In this document: positions 40,337-47,995 of the stretch, piece by piece
Layout of the letters: every line of letters starts with the position of its first letter
Numbering within the stretch: the stretch's first letter is position 1
Made by a program: the position numbers and the translations under genes
Notes under the pieces: model-generated
Databases searched by the model: none
What the model was told of the DNA's origin: nothing
What the model saw: the letters and a program-made list of their open reading frames with translations, nothing else
Assembly: GCA_035455265.1 (NCBI GenBank)
Contig: DATIFK010000216.1
Span: forward strand, 1 to 52,100
DNA length: 52,100 bases
From: MGOM01 sp035455265
GTDB taxonomy: Bacteria; Chloroflexota; Anaerolineae; Anaerolineales; E44-bin32
Reading direction: 5' to 3'

Positions 40337-41739
40337 GGCGTCCAGGCGGGGGCATAGCCGCCGACGGCCAACTGGCCCGAACCGGATCCGTCCGCCGATC
40401 GCCACCAGATTTCCGCCGGGCGGGTCATGTCCATCTGATCGAACAGCATGTAGACCAGGTACTGCCCGTCGGGGCTCCACGCCAGGGCCGAGTGATTCAA
40501 GGTGGGCTCGTCCGTAAGCGGCTCCGGATCCAGCCCATCCGACCGCATGCGCCAGATCTGTCGCCCGAGAGTCCAACGCGGGCGGTCGAGATACTTGCGC
40601 GAAAACGTCAGCCACAGACCGTCCGGCGAGTAGGCCGCCCCAGCGTCCTCGACGAGGTATCCCTCCTCACCCGAGAGGTCGAGGATCGCGCCCGAGCCGA
40701 CGTTGAGTCGGTACAGGTGGCTGTAGAAGACCGGCGGCCCCTCGCTGCCGTCGGTTGGCGACGCAGCGACGAAGACCAGTTCCGGAAAGACGAAGCTCTC
40801 CCCATCCGGCGACCAGACGCCGCGATCGCCCAAGGCATTGGGAACAAAGCTGTCGGGCGACTGCTCCGGCGAACCCGGATGGTTCAGGAAGGCGTACGCC
40901 CGCAGGTCTTGGTCGTAATAGGCCAGGGCATTGGCCGGCGACCAGGACGGCCTCGTGGTGGAGTGGTCGGCAGGCGCCACGGCGAAGGCCGTGGCGTTCG
41001 AGCCAACGGAGTAGAGCCGCACCGCCACCGAATCCTCTGCGGCCGAAGCGGTGTCCGAGCCGTGGTCCTCCTGCTCGAAGGCCAACCACTGACCGTCGGG
41101 AGACAATGTTGCCTGGCGGCAGATAGAACCAGCCGGGCAGGCGTAAAGCACCTCGTCGGCCCCGCTGGAGAGGTCCCGGCGTCTCAACTCGCTGTCTCCG
41201 CCGGTTGTCTGCGCGGAGTAGACCAGGGCTGCGCCGTCGGCGGTCACCTGGAAGTCGAGCACACCGGCGGTGGTCGTCAGCCGGACCGGATCGGAATCGT
41301 CCAGGGCGCGCACGTAGATGTCCGCCGGGCCGTCAGCCGGCCACAGGTAGGCCACGCGCGGCACCCCGATCTCAAAGGACCACGCCGCACCGCCCAGCAG
41401 CGGCAAGCCCTGCGCCGACCGGGCACCGGCCAGGCGAACGCTGACGTGGCCGCCGACGGGCCAGGCTTCGCTCGGCTCGAAGACCAGCGTCGTTCCGTCC
41501 CAACGCAGGGTTCCGGCAGGTCGGGGATCGATCGCCAATCCCGACTCGACCGAGGCGCGGTCCATCGGCCGGCTGAACGTGATGCGCAAGGGGGCTTTGC
41601 TTGAGACGCTCTCGGAGGAGTCGGCCGGCGCAATGGCGACCAGTCTCGGCGCGGAGAGCGCCGCGGCGAGCAACAAGCCGCCTCCAAGGCCGAGGGCCGC
41701 CAGCAGCAGAACCGGTCGACGCCGCGGGCGAAGCTGCAT
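40333..41739 (-). CDS. Membrane-anchored beta-propeller with N-terminal Ig-like (Big_5) domain
   Basis: Protein of 468 residues. An Arg-rich start and one TM helix (about 8-28) anchor an external domain with the Big_5 pattern (VAIAPADSSESVSSKAPLRITFSRPMD, LRWDGTTLVFEPSEAWPVG). Propeller blades follow (TLSPDGQWLAFEQED, WSPANALAYYD, WSPDGESFVFPE, YSPDGLWLTFSR, WSPDGQYLVYML). Function is unknown. A TATAAT (41749-41754, minus) ends nine bases before the ATG, so the leader would be only a few bases. Confidence 0.85.
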   Translation of the reverse strand: MQLRPRRRPVLLLAALGLGGGLLLAAALSAPRLVAIAPADSSESVSSKAPLRITFSRPMDRASVESGLAIDPRPAGTLRWDGTTLVFEPSEAWPVGGHVSVRLAGARSAQGLPLLGGAAWSFEIGVPRVAYLWPADGPADIYVRALDDSDPVRLTTTAGVLDFQVTADGAALVYSAQTTGGDSELRRRDLSSGADEVLYACPAGSICRQATLSPDGQWLAFEQEDHGSDTASAAEDSVAVRLYSVGSNATAFAVAPADHSTTRPSWSPANALAYYDQDLRAYAFLNHPGSPEQSPDSFVPNALGDRGVWSPDGESFVFPELVFVAASPTDGSEGPPVFYSHLYRLNVGSGAILDLSGEEGYLVEDAGAAYSPDGLWLTFSRKYLDRPRWTLGRQIWRMRSDGLDPEPLTDEPTLNHSALAWSPDGQYLVYMLFDQMDMTRPAEIWWRSADGSGSGQLAVGGYAPAWTP

Positions 41740-41757
41740 GGAGAGGGCATTATACCC

Positions 41758-41818
41758 AGTGGTCAATGTTCGGTGGTCAGTGGTTAGTGGTCAGTGGCAG
41801 GTGGTCAGAACTGGACGA
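41758..41818. repeat. Heptad repeat element L10, single-sided
   Basis: One arm only: CAGTGGT/CAATGTT/CGGTGGT/CAGTGGT/TAGTGGT/CAGTGGC/AGGTGGT units at 7-bp spacing. It abuts the TATAAT of the propeller gene (41749-41754). No complementary arm is seen. Confidence 0.75.
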
Positions 41819-41921
41819 GGGCCATATACTCCCGGCACGACACCCTTTCGGACCGCGCACCGCCCGAGGCGGCGAGATGGCCGGGATGGTGTGGTCGCTG
41901 ACGCCTGGAGAGCGCCCTCTC

Positions 41922-42392
41922 ATGATCAGCCTGCGAAGATCCATTCCGCCCTTGACAGCGGCGGCCGTCGTTCTGGCGGCCTGCGCCGGAGTCAACACGG
42001 ATCAGGCTGAGTACGTCCTGACCAGATACCTCGCTTCGCTGCACGACGGCTACTACGATGACGCCGCCATTCTGTACGGGGGCCCGTACGATGCATTGCA
42101 GGATGACAACCCGGACGTCGACCCGACCGACTCCGCTGCCCTTCTTGGCCGTTGGTGCGAGCAGAACGGAGGGGTCTGTTTGCCCATTCAGACCGTGGTC
42201 AGCCGCGAGGCCGCCGGCGGGGAAACCTATTCCTTCGTCGTCCAGCTGGCCAACGACGACGGATCAACCTTCGAGATCGGACCTTGCTGCGGCGCGGAGG
42301 ACACCGGCCAGCGGACCCGAGAGTTCACCTTCACGGTGAAATCGATCGGCGGCCGGTTCTACGTGATGGAATTGCCGCCGTACGTGCCGTGA
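41922..42392 (+). CDS. Small lipoprotein, unknown function
   Basis: Protein of 156 residues with lipobox VLAAC (Cys about 21). The mature part (AEYVLTRYLASLHDGYYDDAAILYGG) looks like a helical NTF2/DUF4878-type domain followed by beta strands; it has five cysteines after the lipobox, including a CC pair in IGPCCG. I do not recognise the family. ATG 41922 has GGAG 11 bases upstream. The 180 bases before it contain element L10 and a TATACT box at 41825-41830. Confidence 0.72.
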   Translation: MISLRRSIPPLTAAAVVLAACAGVNTDQAEYVLTRYLASLHDGYYDDAAILYGGPYDALQDDNPDVDPTDSAALLGRWCEQNGGVCLPIQTVVSREAAGGETYSFVVQLANDDGSTFEIGPCCGAEDTGQRTREFTFTVKSIGGRFYVMELPPYVP

Positions 42393-42409
42393 CCATTGCC
42401 TCTTCGGCA

Positions 42410-42494
42410 GCTCGCCCTCACCCCACCCTCTCCCTCCGGGAGAGGGAGCCCGAGTCCCCTCTCCCGGAGGGAGAGGGTCAGGGTGAGGGCGAGC
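42410..42494. repeat. Long inverted repeat, CCCTCACC...CTCTCCC type
   Basis: Arms of about 37 bases pair almost completely (GCTCGCCCTCA/TGAGGGCGAGC outside, CCCTCTCCCTCCGGGAGAGG-type inside) around a nine-base centre. It lies between converging genes and is a likely two-way terminator. A degenerate single-arm relative lies at about 49826-49862. Confidence 0.85.
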
Positions 42495-42515
42495 TTGACA
42501 AGCGAGGACGCGCTG

Positions 42516-43574
42516 TCAGCCGCGGGCGAGCTGATCCTTCAGACTCTCGATCGCCGGGATCGGCGTCGGATCGAGGCCGTAGGCCATCGCCAGGTAGAAG
42601 GCGGCATAGTCCCCGTAGTGCAAACACGTCCATTGCTGAGCCAGGCGGTTGTCCCCCACCCCGTCAACGGCATCGGTGTTGAACCCTTCGACCATGAAGA
42701 TGTGCCGCGTGGCGTCGAGGCGGCGCACCAGGCGCGGATCGTCCAGAGGAGCCCGCAGGCAAACGACCATGATCCTCTGGGCCACGCCGGCCGGCTGCAC
42801 CACACCGGACACCACGTTGTGATTCGCCTCCGGCAACTCTTCGAAACTCCCCCCGGCTTTGGCCAGTTCGTTCATCTGCGTGCGCCAGCGCCGAGCCACC
42901 GGCGCCGTCAGGCCGGCACCGAAGAGCAACGGCCAGCGGTCCATAAACTGACCGCCCATGCGCTTGGCTGGGTTGTGCACTGCCGGCACCGCCGCCCCGA
43001 AGGCCTGCTGCTGACTGCGCATGGCGGCGACGGCTTCTTCGATCTCTTTGGACGGGTCGGGCACCAGCCCGCATCGCCACAACAAGGCCAGGGTCAACCC
43101 AAAAGAGAATCCCACGGCCGCTCTGGGCGGCCCCGCATGCTCGAAGGTCCATAGAACGGCCCCCGCCCCACGGGCCCGCTTCGCCAGCTCGCCGCCGGTG
43201 GTGATCGCCGCAATCTGTGTTCCGTTGGCGCGCGCCGCCTCGAAGGCCGTCAGGGTTTCCTCCGTGTTGCCCGAATGCGAGCAGGCGACGACGAGCGTCT
43301 CCGGGCCGCGCGCCCAGGGCGGCAGGTCGTATCCCCTCCAGACGTGCAGCGCGGCTCGCGCTGACGGCTGAGCGTAGTGTGCCACCAGGTCGGCCCCGAT
43401 GGCCGAGCCTCCCATGCCGCACAGAATCACCTGACGGAGGTCCTTCCACGCCGGCAAGGGAAGGTCTGCCCCAAGACGCCAGGCGTTTTCGAGCTGCCCT
43501 GGCAGTGCCTCGATCTTGGCCAGCATCCCGTCCTTGTCCAGCGCGGAGATCCTCCCCACATCGTCCAGGTTCAT
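42516..43574 (-). CDS. Bifunctional phosphoglucose/phosphomannose isomerase
   Basis: Protein of 352 residues, the length of the archaeal-type Pgi/Pmi family. The SIS domain has VILCGMGGSAIGADL and the sugar-phosphate motif CSHSGNTEETL; the C-terminal half has NELAKAGGSFEELPEANHNVVSG with the catalytic Glu and His. It interconverts glucose-6-P or mannose-6-P with fructose-6-P. The ATG overlaps the rsmI stop (ATGA) and has a GGAGGG site. Confidence 0.9.
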   Translation of the reverse strand: MNLDDVGRISALDKDGMLAKIEALPGQLENAWRLGADLPLPAWKDLRQVILCGMGGSAIGADLVAHYAQPSARAALHVWRGYDLPPWARGPETLVVACSHSGNTEETLTAFEAARANGTQIAAITTGGELAKRARGAGAVLWTFEHAGPPRAAVGFSFGLTLALLWRCGLVPDPSKEIEEAVAAMRSQQQAFGAAVPAVHNPAKRMGGQFMDRWPLLFGAGLTAPVARRWRTQMNELAKAGGSFEELPEANHNVVSGVVQPAGVAQRIMVVCLRAPLDDPRLVRRLDATRHIFMVEGFNTDAVDGVGDNRLAQQWTCLHYGDYAAFYLAMAYGLDPTPIPAIESLKDQLARG

Positions 43575-44389
43575 TCGCCCTCCACCGCCAATCGATAGAC
43601 CTCCCGCCGGATCCAGCCGGAGGCCTCGGCCACGGCGCGCGCCGCGCTCGTCGGGCTCTCTCCGAGTCGCCGGCGCCGGCGCAGCTCTTTCCGCACGCCC
43701 GCCTCGTCCCACGCCGCCGCGGCCGCCCCGCCGACCACCAAGGTGAACTCGCCGCGCGGAGGCTTGTCGGCGAAGTAGGCCTGCAGCGAGGAGAGGGATC
43801 CGCGTCGAATCTCCTCGTGGAGTTTCGTCAGCTCGCGGCAGGCCGCCGCCGGCCTCTCGCCGCCCAGAGCGCGCACCAGGTCGGCCAGCGCCGACCGCAA
43901 CCGATGGGGCGCTTCGAACAACACCAGCGTACGCGGTTCGGAGGCGATCCCCTTCAGCAGCTTGCGCCTCTCGGCCGCATGGCGCGGCAGGTACCCGAGA
44001 TAAAGGAAGGCGTCGCTCGGCAGGCCCGAGGCGACCAGCGCCGCCACCGGCGCCGATGCCCCGGGGATGGGCCGGACGGTGTGGCCGGCGTCGAGGGCGG
44101 CGCGCACCAGCTCGTATCCAGGATCGGAGAGCCCGGGCGTTCCGGCGTCCGAGACCAGGGCCACATCCTCCGTCTCGAGGGCGCGCAGGATGCGCCCCAG
44201 CCGGGCGCGTTTGTTGTGCTCGTGGTAGCTGATCTGAGGGGTCTCGATGCCGTAGTGCTGCAGGAGCCGACCGGTGTGCCGCGTGTCCTCGCTGGCAATG
44301 TGGCCGACCTCCTTCAAGAGGCGCAGGGCCCGCAGCGTGATGTCCTCCAGGTTGCCGATCGGAGTCGCCACCAGGTAGAGCGTGCCCAC
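43571..44389 (-). CDS. rsmI: 16S rRNA 2'-O-ribose C1402 methyltransferase
   Basis: Protein of 272 residues with the tetrapyrrole-methylase fold. Landmarks: GTLYLVATPIGNLEDITLRAL, IASEDTRHTGRLLQHYGI, VALVSDAGTPGLSDPGYELV and GLPSDAFLYLGYLPR. It methylates C1402 of 16S rRNA. The start is GTG 44389: a TACAAT (44396-44401, minus) ends exactly six bases before it and there is no ribosome site, so the mRNA is probably leaderless. Confidence 0.94.
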   Translation of the reverse strand: MGTLYLVATPIGNLEDITLRALRLLKEVGHIASEDTRHTGRLLQHYGIETPQISYHEHNKRARLGRILRALETEDVALVSDAGTPGLSDPGYELVRAALDAGHTVRPIPGASAPVAALVASGLPSDAFLYLGYLPRHAAERRKLLKGIASEPRTLVLFEAPHRLRSALADLVRALGGERPAAACRELTKLHEEIRRGSLSSLQAYFADKPPRGEFTLVVGGAAAAAWDEAGVRKELRRRRRLGESPTSAARAVAEASGWIRREVYRLAVEGE

Positions 44390-44401
44390 GGCGGTATTGT
44401 A
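44387..44401 (-). promoter_or_regulatory. -10 box with leaderless GTG start of rsmI
   Basis: TACAAT (44396-44401 on the minus strand) and a six-base spacer to the GTG start, the same arrangement as at RNase D and the YbaK-type gene. Confidence 0.6.
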
Positions 44402-44471
44402 GCAGGCGTCGAAATGAAGACCTCCGGCGCGCCGGCGCCGGAGGTCGAAGGTGCGTGGTGGGAGAGTCGGA

Positions 44472-44702
44472 TCAGGCTTTGTCGCTGGCGACGGCCCTCA
44501 CGGCGACGGCCTGCGGTCCCTTGGGGGTGTCCTCCACGGTGTAGGTCACCTGCTGCCCCTCTTCGAGGTTCCGGTAACCTTCGCCCTCGATCCCGCTGAA
44601 ATGGACGAAGATTTCCTTCCCCCCGTCATCGGGAGCGATGAAGCCGTAGCCTTTGACGCGGCTAAACCACTTCACCGTCCCTTGCATGCGGTTCGACTCC
44701 AT
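44472..44702 (-). CDS. Cold-shock-domain RNA chaperone
   Basis: Protein of 76 residues covering one cold-shock domain: MQGTVKWFSRVKGYGFIAPDD (RNP1 KGYGFI) and EIFVHFSGI (RNP2 FVHF), then VTYTVEDTPKGPQAVAV. It binds single-stranded RNA. ATG 44702 has GGGAGG just upstream and gives five extra residues (MESNR) compared with most relatives. A leader of about 115 bases with a 20-base palindrome precedes it, as often seen in cold-inducible csp genes. Confidence 0.93.
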   Translation of the reverse strand: MESNRMQGTVKWFSRVKGYGFIAPDDGGKEIFVHFSGIEGEGYRNLEEGQQVTYTVEDTPKGPQAVAVRAVASDKA

Positions 44703-44741
44703 ATTCGCCTCCCAACTGGCGCGCACTTGAGGCGACCCCCA

Positions 44742-44853
44742 TGAGGGCCCATGGGCCCTCACCCGGCCGGAAATCCCTCCTGCCTAGCGGGGATCTGCGA
44801 CCCAGTGCTCCCGAAGTGGCGCCGACTCTAGCACAGGAGACAAGGGGCGGCAA
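44742..44853 (-). promoter_or_regulatory. Promoter and palindromic leader of the cold-shock gene
   Basis: On the minus strand TTGCCG (44848-44853), 17 bases, TAGAGT (44825-44830). The transcript leader contains a perfect 20-base palindrome at 44742-44761 centred on GGGCCCATGGGCCC. Such structures could affect temperature-dependent translation; that is inference. Confidence 0.5.
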
Positions 44854-44856
44854 TAC

Positions 44857-44985
44857 CAGTCGTCAGTCATTAGTCGTCAGTCATCCGTCAAGAGCAAGGA
44901 CCTGCCGAGCCCCACAGGCGCCGTGTGCTTTCTTGTGCTGCCTTTCACTGACAACTGAGAACTGATGACGGACGACTCCAGACTC
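44857..44985. repeat. Heptad inverted-repeat element L11
   Basis: Left arm CCAGTCG/TCAGTCA/TTAGTCG/TCAGTCA/TCCGTCA (44856-44890); right arm ACTGACA/ACTGAGA/ACTGATG/ACGGACG/ACTCCAG (44947-44982). A 55-base centre separates the arms. The right arm ends just before the -35 box of the SAM riboswitch promoter. Confidence 0.83.
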
Positions 44986-44990
44986 TCCGT

Positions 44991-45020
44991 TTGACTCGCC
45001 GCTTGCGCCTGTGTTAGACT
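44991..45020 (+). promoter_or_regulatory. Promoter of the SAM-riboswitch transcript
   Basis: TTGACT (44991-44996), 18-base spacer, TAGACT (45015-45020); the predicted start is about 45027, right at the riboswitch 5' end. Confidence 0.65.
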
Positions 45021-45027
45021 GCCGATC

Positions 45028-45167
45028 CACTCATCAGGAGAGGCGGAGGGACCGGCCCTGCGATGCCTCGGCAACCCCCGTCGGCGCTGCCGGCGGAAGG
45101 TGCCAACTCCGGCAGAACGCGCGGTTCGAGGCGCGGTCTGGAAGATGAGGGACGAGATGCCGCGAAC
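45028..45167 (+). ncRNA. SAM-I (S-box) riboswitch
   Basis: The core matches the S-box consensus in order: CTCATC, then CAGGAGAGGCGGAGGGACCG, GATGCCTCGGCAACC, AAGGTGCCAACTCC and GGAAGATGAGGG. The P1 helix is CTCATC (45030-45035) with GATGAG (45144-45149). The 3' side of P1 (GGGACGA, 45149-45155) can instead pair with TCGTCCC (45175-45181), which overlaps the terminator stem, giving a standard antiterminator. S-adenosylmethionine binding should stabilise P1 and switch the downstream homocysteine methyltransferase/MTHFR gene off. Confidence 0.95.
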
Positions 45168-45195
45168 CGCCTCTTCGTCCCGAAGGGGCGTTTTC
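45168..45195 (+). terminator. Riboswitch-controlled intrinsic terminator
   Basis: A 10-bp stem CGCCTCTTCG/CGAAGGGGCG (one G-U pair) with a three-base loop is followed by TTTT (45191-45194). Its left arm overlaps the segment that pairs with P1 in the antiterminator, so the two structures exclude each other. Confidence 0.88.
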
Positions 45196-45239
45196 GTCCC
45201 GTGGCCGCGAATGGAGCGGATGGCCCGTGCAGCCTGCCG

Positions 45240-47114
45240 ATGACTGAGCGTTCGGAAACCTGGCGGACCTGGCTCGCCTCGGGAGAACCGCTGCTCGCCG
45301 ACGGTGCCATGGGCACGTTGCTGCACGCGCGCGGTGTGCCCATCGACGCTTGCTTCGACGAGCTCAACCTGACGCGTCCAGACTTGGTGGCCGAGATCCA
45401 CCGGGAATACATCGAGGCCGGAGCGCGCCTGATCGAGACGAACACCTTCGGCGCCAACCCGTTCAAGTTGGCGGCTCACGGCCTGGAAACAAAGCTGGAA
45501 GAGGTCAACGCCGCGGCCGTGCGCCTGGCTCGCCGCGCCGCGGAGACGCCCAAGGATCCCGTCCTGGTGGCGGGAAGCGTCGGGCCGCTTGGCGTGCGGC
45601 TGGCACCCTTCGGGCGCATCCAGCCGGAGCAGGCGGCGGCCGCCTTCCGGCGGCAGATCGCCGCCCTGGTCGACTCCGGCGTCGACCTGCTGCTGTTCGA
45701 GACCCACACCGACGTCCGCGAGTTGTCGCTGGCGATCGAGACCGCCCGCACGATCAGCGACCTGCCTATCGTGGCCTCGATGACCTACACCCGCGACGAC
45801 AGGACCCTGTTGGGCGACAGTCCGTCTCAAGTGTGCGGGGCTTTGCTGCGCGCCGGCGCCGACGTGATCGGCGCCAACTGCTCCGGCGGACCGGCGCAGC
45901 TCCTTCGGATCCTGTACGCCATGCGACAGTCCGCGCCGACGGCGCGATTCAGCATCATGCCGAATGCCGGCTGGCCCGAGCGCGTCGCCGGGCGCATCCT
46001 GTACACGGCCACTCCCGAGTACTTCGCCGAACACGCCCGCGCCTTCCGCCAGGCCGGCGCATCGATGATTGGGGGCTGCTGCGGGACGACGCCGTCCCAC
46101 ATCGCCGCCATGCGCCAGGCGCTGGAACTGCCCTCGAATGGCGCCGAGGCGACCTTCGTGGAGATTCTCCCCGTGCCGGCCCCCGCGCCGCGCTCGCCCG
46201 ATCAGCCCACACACTTGGCCCGCCTTCTGTCCACCGGGCGCTTCGTCACCTCCGTCGAACTCGATCCTCCCCGCGGCTTCTCGACGCACAAGCTCCTGGC
46301 CGCCGCCCACCTGCTGGCCGAGGCGGGCGTCGATGTGATCAACGTGGCCGACAGCCCGATGGCCCGCATGCGCATGAGCCCCTGGGCCGTGTGCCACCTG
46401 ATCCAGAGCGAGACGGCGCTCGAGACCGTCCTGCACTTCCCGACGCGCGGCCGAAACCTGCTTCGCATCCAGGGCGACCTGCTGGCCGCCCACGCGCTGG
46501 GCGTCCGCAACGTCTTCGTCGTCATGGGCGATCCGACGGCCGTCGGGGACTATCCCGAGGCGATGGACGACTACGACGTGCCGCCCTCCGGGTTGATCCA
46601 GCTGATCAAGCATCACTTCAACGCCGGAGTGGATCAGGCCGGCGCCGACATCGGTGGTGCGACCTCGTTCGTCGTCGGGTGCGCCGTCAACCTGTGTGCA
46701 CCGGACATCGAGCGCGAGGCGCGGGTGCTGCACCGCAAAGTCAGGGCCGGCGCCGATTTCATCCTCAGCCAGCCGGTCTACGACGCCGAGGTGGTCCGCT
46801 CCTTCCGGCGACTCTACGCCGGCGCGTTCGGCCCCTTGACCACACCGCTGCTTGTCGGCCTGTTGCCCCTTCACAACGCCCGCCACGCCTCATTCCTCCA
46901 CAACGAAGTGCCCGGGATCAAGATCCCGCGGCCGGTGCGCGAGCGGATCGCCTACGCCGGCTCGGACGCGCCGGCCGAAGGCGTGCGCCTGGCGGGCGAA
47001 CTGCTCGAGGAGCTGGCCGATCAGGTGCAGGGGATCTACCTCATGCCGGCCTTCCAGCGATTCGATCTGGCCGCCGAAGTTGTCGATCGGGCCCGGCAAC
47101 TGGCAACGGCCTGA
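45240..47114 (+). CDS. Fused homocysteine S-methyltransferase / methylenetetrahydrofolate reductase
   Basis: Bifunctional enzyme of 624 residues with the same layout as B. subtilis YitJ. The N-terminal domain (about 15-300) is a zinc homocysteine methyltransferase: LLADGAMGTLLHARG, ETNTFGANPFKL and zinc ligands C214 (GANCSGGP) and C280/C281 (GGCCGTTPSHI). The C-terminal domain (about 325-620) is an FAD-dependent MTHFR: VTSVELDPPRGF, DVINVADSPMARMRMSP, FPTRGRNLLRIQGDLL and VFVVMGDP. It makes 5-methyl-THF and probably passes the methyl group to homocysteine. ATG 45240 lies after the riboswitch terminator; an upstream ATG at 45063 would start inside the aptamer. A heptad repeat begins right at the stop codon. 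Confidence 0.95.
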   Translation: MTERSETWRTWLASGEPLLADGAMGTLLHARGVPIDACFDELNLTRPDLVAEIHREYIEAGARLIETNTFGANPFKLAAHGLETKLEEVNAAAVRLARRAAETPKDPVLVAGSVGPLGVRLAPFGRIQPEQAAAAFRRQIAALVDSGVDLLLFETHTDVRELSLAIETARTISDLPIVASMTYTRDDRTLLGDSPSQVCGALLRAGADVIGANCSGGPAQLLRILYAMRQSAPTARFSIMPNAGWPERVAGRILYTATPEYFAEHARAFRQAGASMIGGCCGTTPSHIAAMRQALELPSNGAEATFVEILPVPAPAPRSPDQPTHLARLLSTGRFVTSVELDPPRGFSTHKLLAAAHLLAEAGVDVINVADSPMARMRMSPWAVCHLIQSETALETVLHFPTRGRNLLRIQGDLLAAHALGVRNVFVVMGDPTAVGDYPEAMDDYDVPPSGLIQLIKHHFNAGVDQAGADIGGATSFVVGCAVNLCAPDIEREARVLHRKVRAGADFILSQPVYDAEVVRSFRRLYAGAFGPLTTPLLVGLLPLHNARHASFLHNEVPGIKIPRPVRERIAYAGSDAPAEGVRLAGELLEELADQVQGIYLMPAFQRFDLAAEVVDRARQLATA

Positions 47115-47150
47115 GGTCAGTTGTCAGTCGTCAGTCATCAGTGTGGTGAC
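47112..47150. repeat. Heptad repeat element L12
   Basis: Units GGTCAGT/TGTCAGT/CGTCAGT/CATCAGT at strict 7-bp spacing, beginning at the stop codon of the fused methionine gene. The second arm is weak (ATGACCA further on). Confidence 0.8.
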
Positions 47151-47222
47151 GGGGCGATGACCAACCCACAATGATCGGGGGCCAGGTGCGACGACAGTCT
47201 CGTGAATCGAGGAGGTGACGCA

Positions 47223-47582
47223 ATGGCAGAGATCAGCGAACTGGCGCTGCGAGAATGCATCCCCTGCAAGGGCGGTGTGCCACCCTTGAAAGGGGCGGAG
47301 CTGCAGAAGTTGCACTCCATGCTCGGCGGCGACTGGCGGGTGGTGGACGAGCATCATCTGGAGAAGGAATTCCGGTTCAAGAACTTCCGCCAGGCCCTCG
47401 ATTTCACCAATCGCATCGGCGAATTGGCCGAGCAGGTCAACCATCATCCGGACCTGTGTCTGGGCTGGGGCCGGACGCAGGTCACCTTGTGGACGCACAA
47501 GATTGGCGGGCTGAGCGAATCCGATTTCGTCTTCGCCGCCAAGGTGGATGCGCTGCAAGCCAACGGTGAGCGCCGGGATTAG
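47223..47582 (+). CDS. 4a-hydroxytetrahydrobiopterin (pterin-4a-carbinolamine) dehydratase
   Basis: Protein of 119 residues with the PCD/DCoH signature: EQVNHHPDLCLGWGRTQVTLWTHKIGGLSESDF, including the catalytic His pair and the downstream Trp and His. It recycles hydroxypterin cofactor or supports folate/molybdopterin chemistry. ATG 47223 is placed by a strong GAGGAGGTGA site six bases upstream. Its position beside the folate/methionine gene fits pterin metabolism. Confidence 0.9.
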   Translation: MAEISELALRECIPCKGGVPPLKGAELQKLHSMLGGDWRVVDEHHLEKEFRFKNFRQALDFTNRIGELAEQVNHHPDLCLGWGRTQVTLWTHKIGGLSESDFVFAAKVDALQANGERRD

Positions 47583-47613
47583 CGCGACGCCCAGGTTGAG
47601 AATCCCTCCACAG

Positions 47614-47663
47614 TAGGGGCGAAGCACCCTGGCACCACCCGCCAGGGCAGGTGTGCTTCGCCC
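47614..47663. repeat. Inverted repeat, GGGGC...CACC type, copy B
   Basis: Outer arms GGGCGAAGCA/TGCTTCGCCC and inner arms CCCTGGC/GCCAGGG; same plan and shared loop (ACC-CCCGC) as the copy at 9570-9620. Confidence 0.7.
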
Positions 47664-47714
47664 TCACGAAATCCTCGGAGGCAGCCGTCCGCGAACTGTG
47701 GCGCTTATGGCGTC

Positions 47715-47742
47715 TTGACATCGCCATTCCTTGTGCTACTAT
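47715..47742 (+). promoter_or_regulatory. Strong promoter upstream of metG leader
   Basis: TTGACA (47715-47720), 16-base spacer, TACTAT (47737-47742). The predicted start is about 47749. Confidence 0.7.
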
Positions 47743-47768
47743 CGGTCCTCTGGAAAAGGCGGTAGGTC

Positions 47769-47828
47769 ATGATCGTTCGGCTGACCTTGGGAATGGAGAT
47801 GCGCCAGCTGCCGACGCCGGCAGGGTGA
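47769..47828 (+). CDS. Possible 19-residue leader peptide upstream of metG
   Basis: Reading frame MIVRLTLGMEMRQLPTPAG with a GGTAGG site just before the ATG. Met occurs at positions 1, 9 and 11. It ends immediately before a GC-rich region and a terminator, upstream of methionyl-tRNA synthetase. Attenuation through stalling at Met codons is a possibility only; the frame could also occur by chance. Confidence 0.3.
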   Translation: MIVRLTLGMEMRQLPTPAG

Positions 47829-47868
47829 GGCCCGCCGGCATTGGGCCGCCGCGCCCCGGCAGCGTCTT

Positions 47869-47892
47869 CCGCCAGCCTCGTGCTGGCGGTTT
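47869..47892 (+). terminator. Intrinsic terminator before metG
   Basis: Perfect 8-bp stem CCGCCAGC/GCTGGCGG with a five-base loop, followed by TTTCGTTTC. Confidence 0.75.
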
Positions 47893-47896
47893 CGTT

Positions 47897-47995
47897 TCAA
47901 GTCATCAGTTCTCAGTCGTCAGGGATCAGTCAATTCCATTGCTGGCGACGGTTATCTGATGACCGACAACGGACGACCGATGACTGACGACTGGA
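47897..47995. repeat. Heptad inverted-repeat element L13
   Basis: Left arm AGTCATC/AGTTCTC/AGTCGTC/AGGGATC/AGTCAAT (47899-47936); right arm TGATGAC/CGACAAC/GGACGAC/CGATGAC/TGACGAC/TGGAGG (47957-47997). The last unit supplies the GGAGG ribosome site of metG. Confidence 0.83.

Larger units (their letters stand above)
47749..47892 (+). ncRNA. Candidate leader or small RNA between pcd and metG
   Basis: A discrete transcription unit of about 145 bases: promoter at 47715-47742, a 19-codon reading frame at 47769-47828, a GC-rich foldable segment (47827-47862), and a terminator hairpin at 47869-47892. No protein of normal size fits. I compared it by eye with T-box, SRP and other common RNAs and saw no match. 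It may be a metG attenuator or an independent small RNA. Confidence 0.5.

Noticed and set aside
44877..46886. 669-codon minus-strand frame over the methionine fusion gene
   Set aside because: Shadow; it runs through the SAM riboswitch and a heptad repeat.
47749..47892. T-box, SRP or tmRNA before metG
   Set aside because: I could not find the T-box consensus, the SRP tetraloop region or a tRNA-like end.
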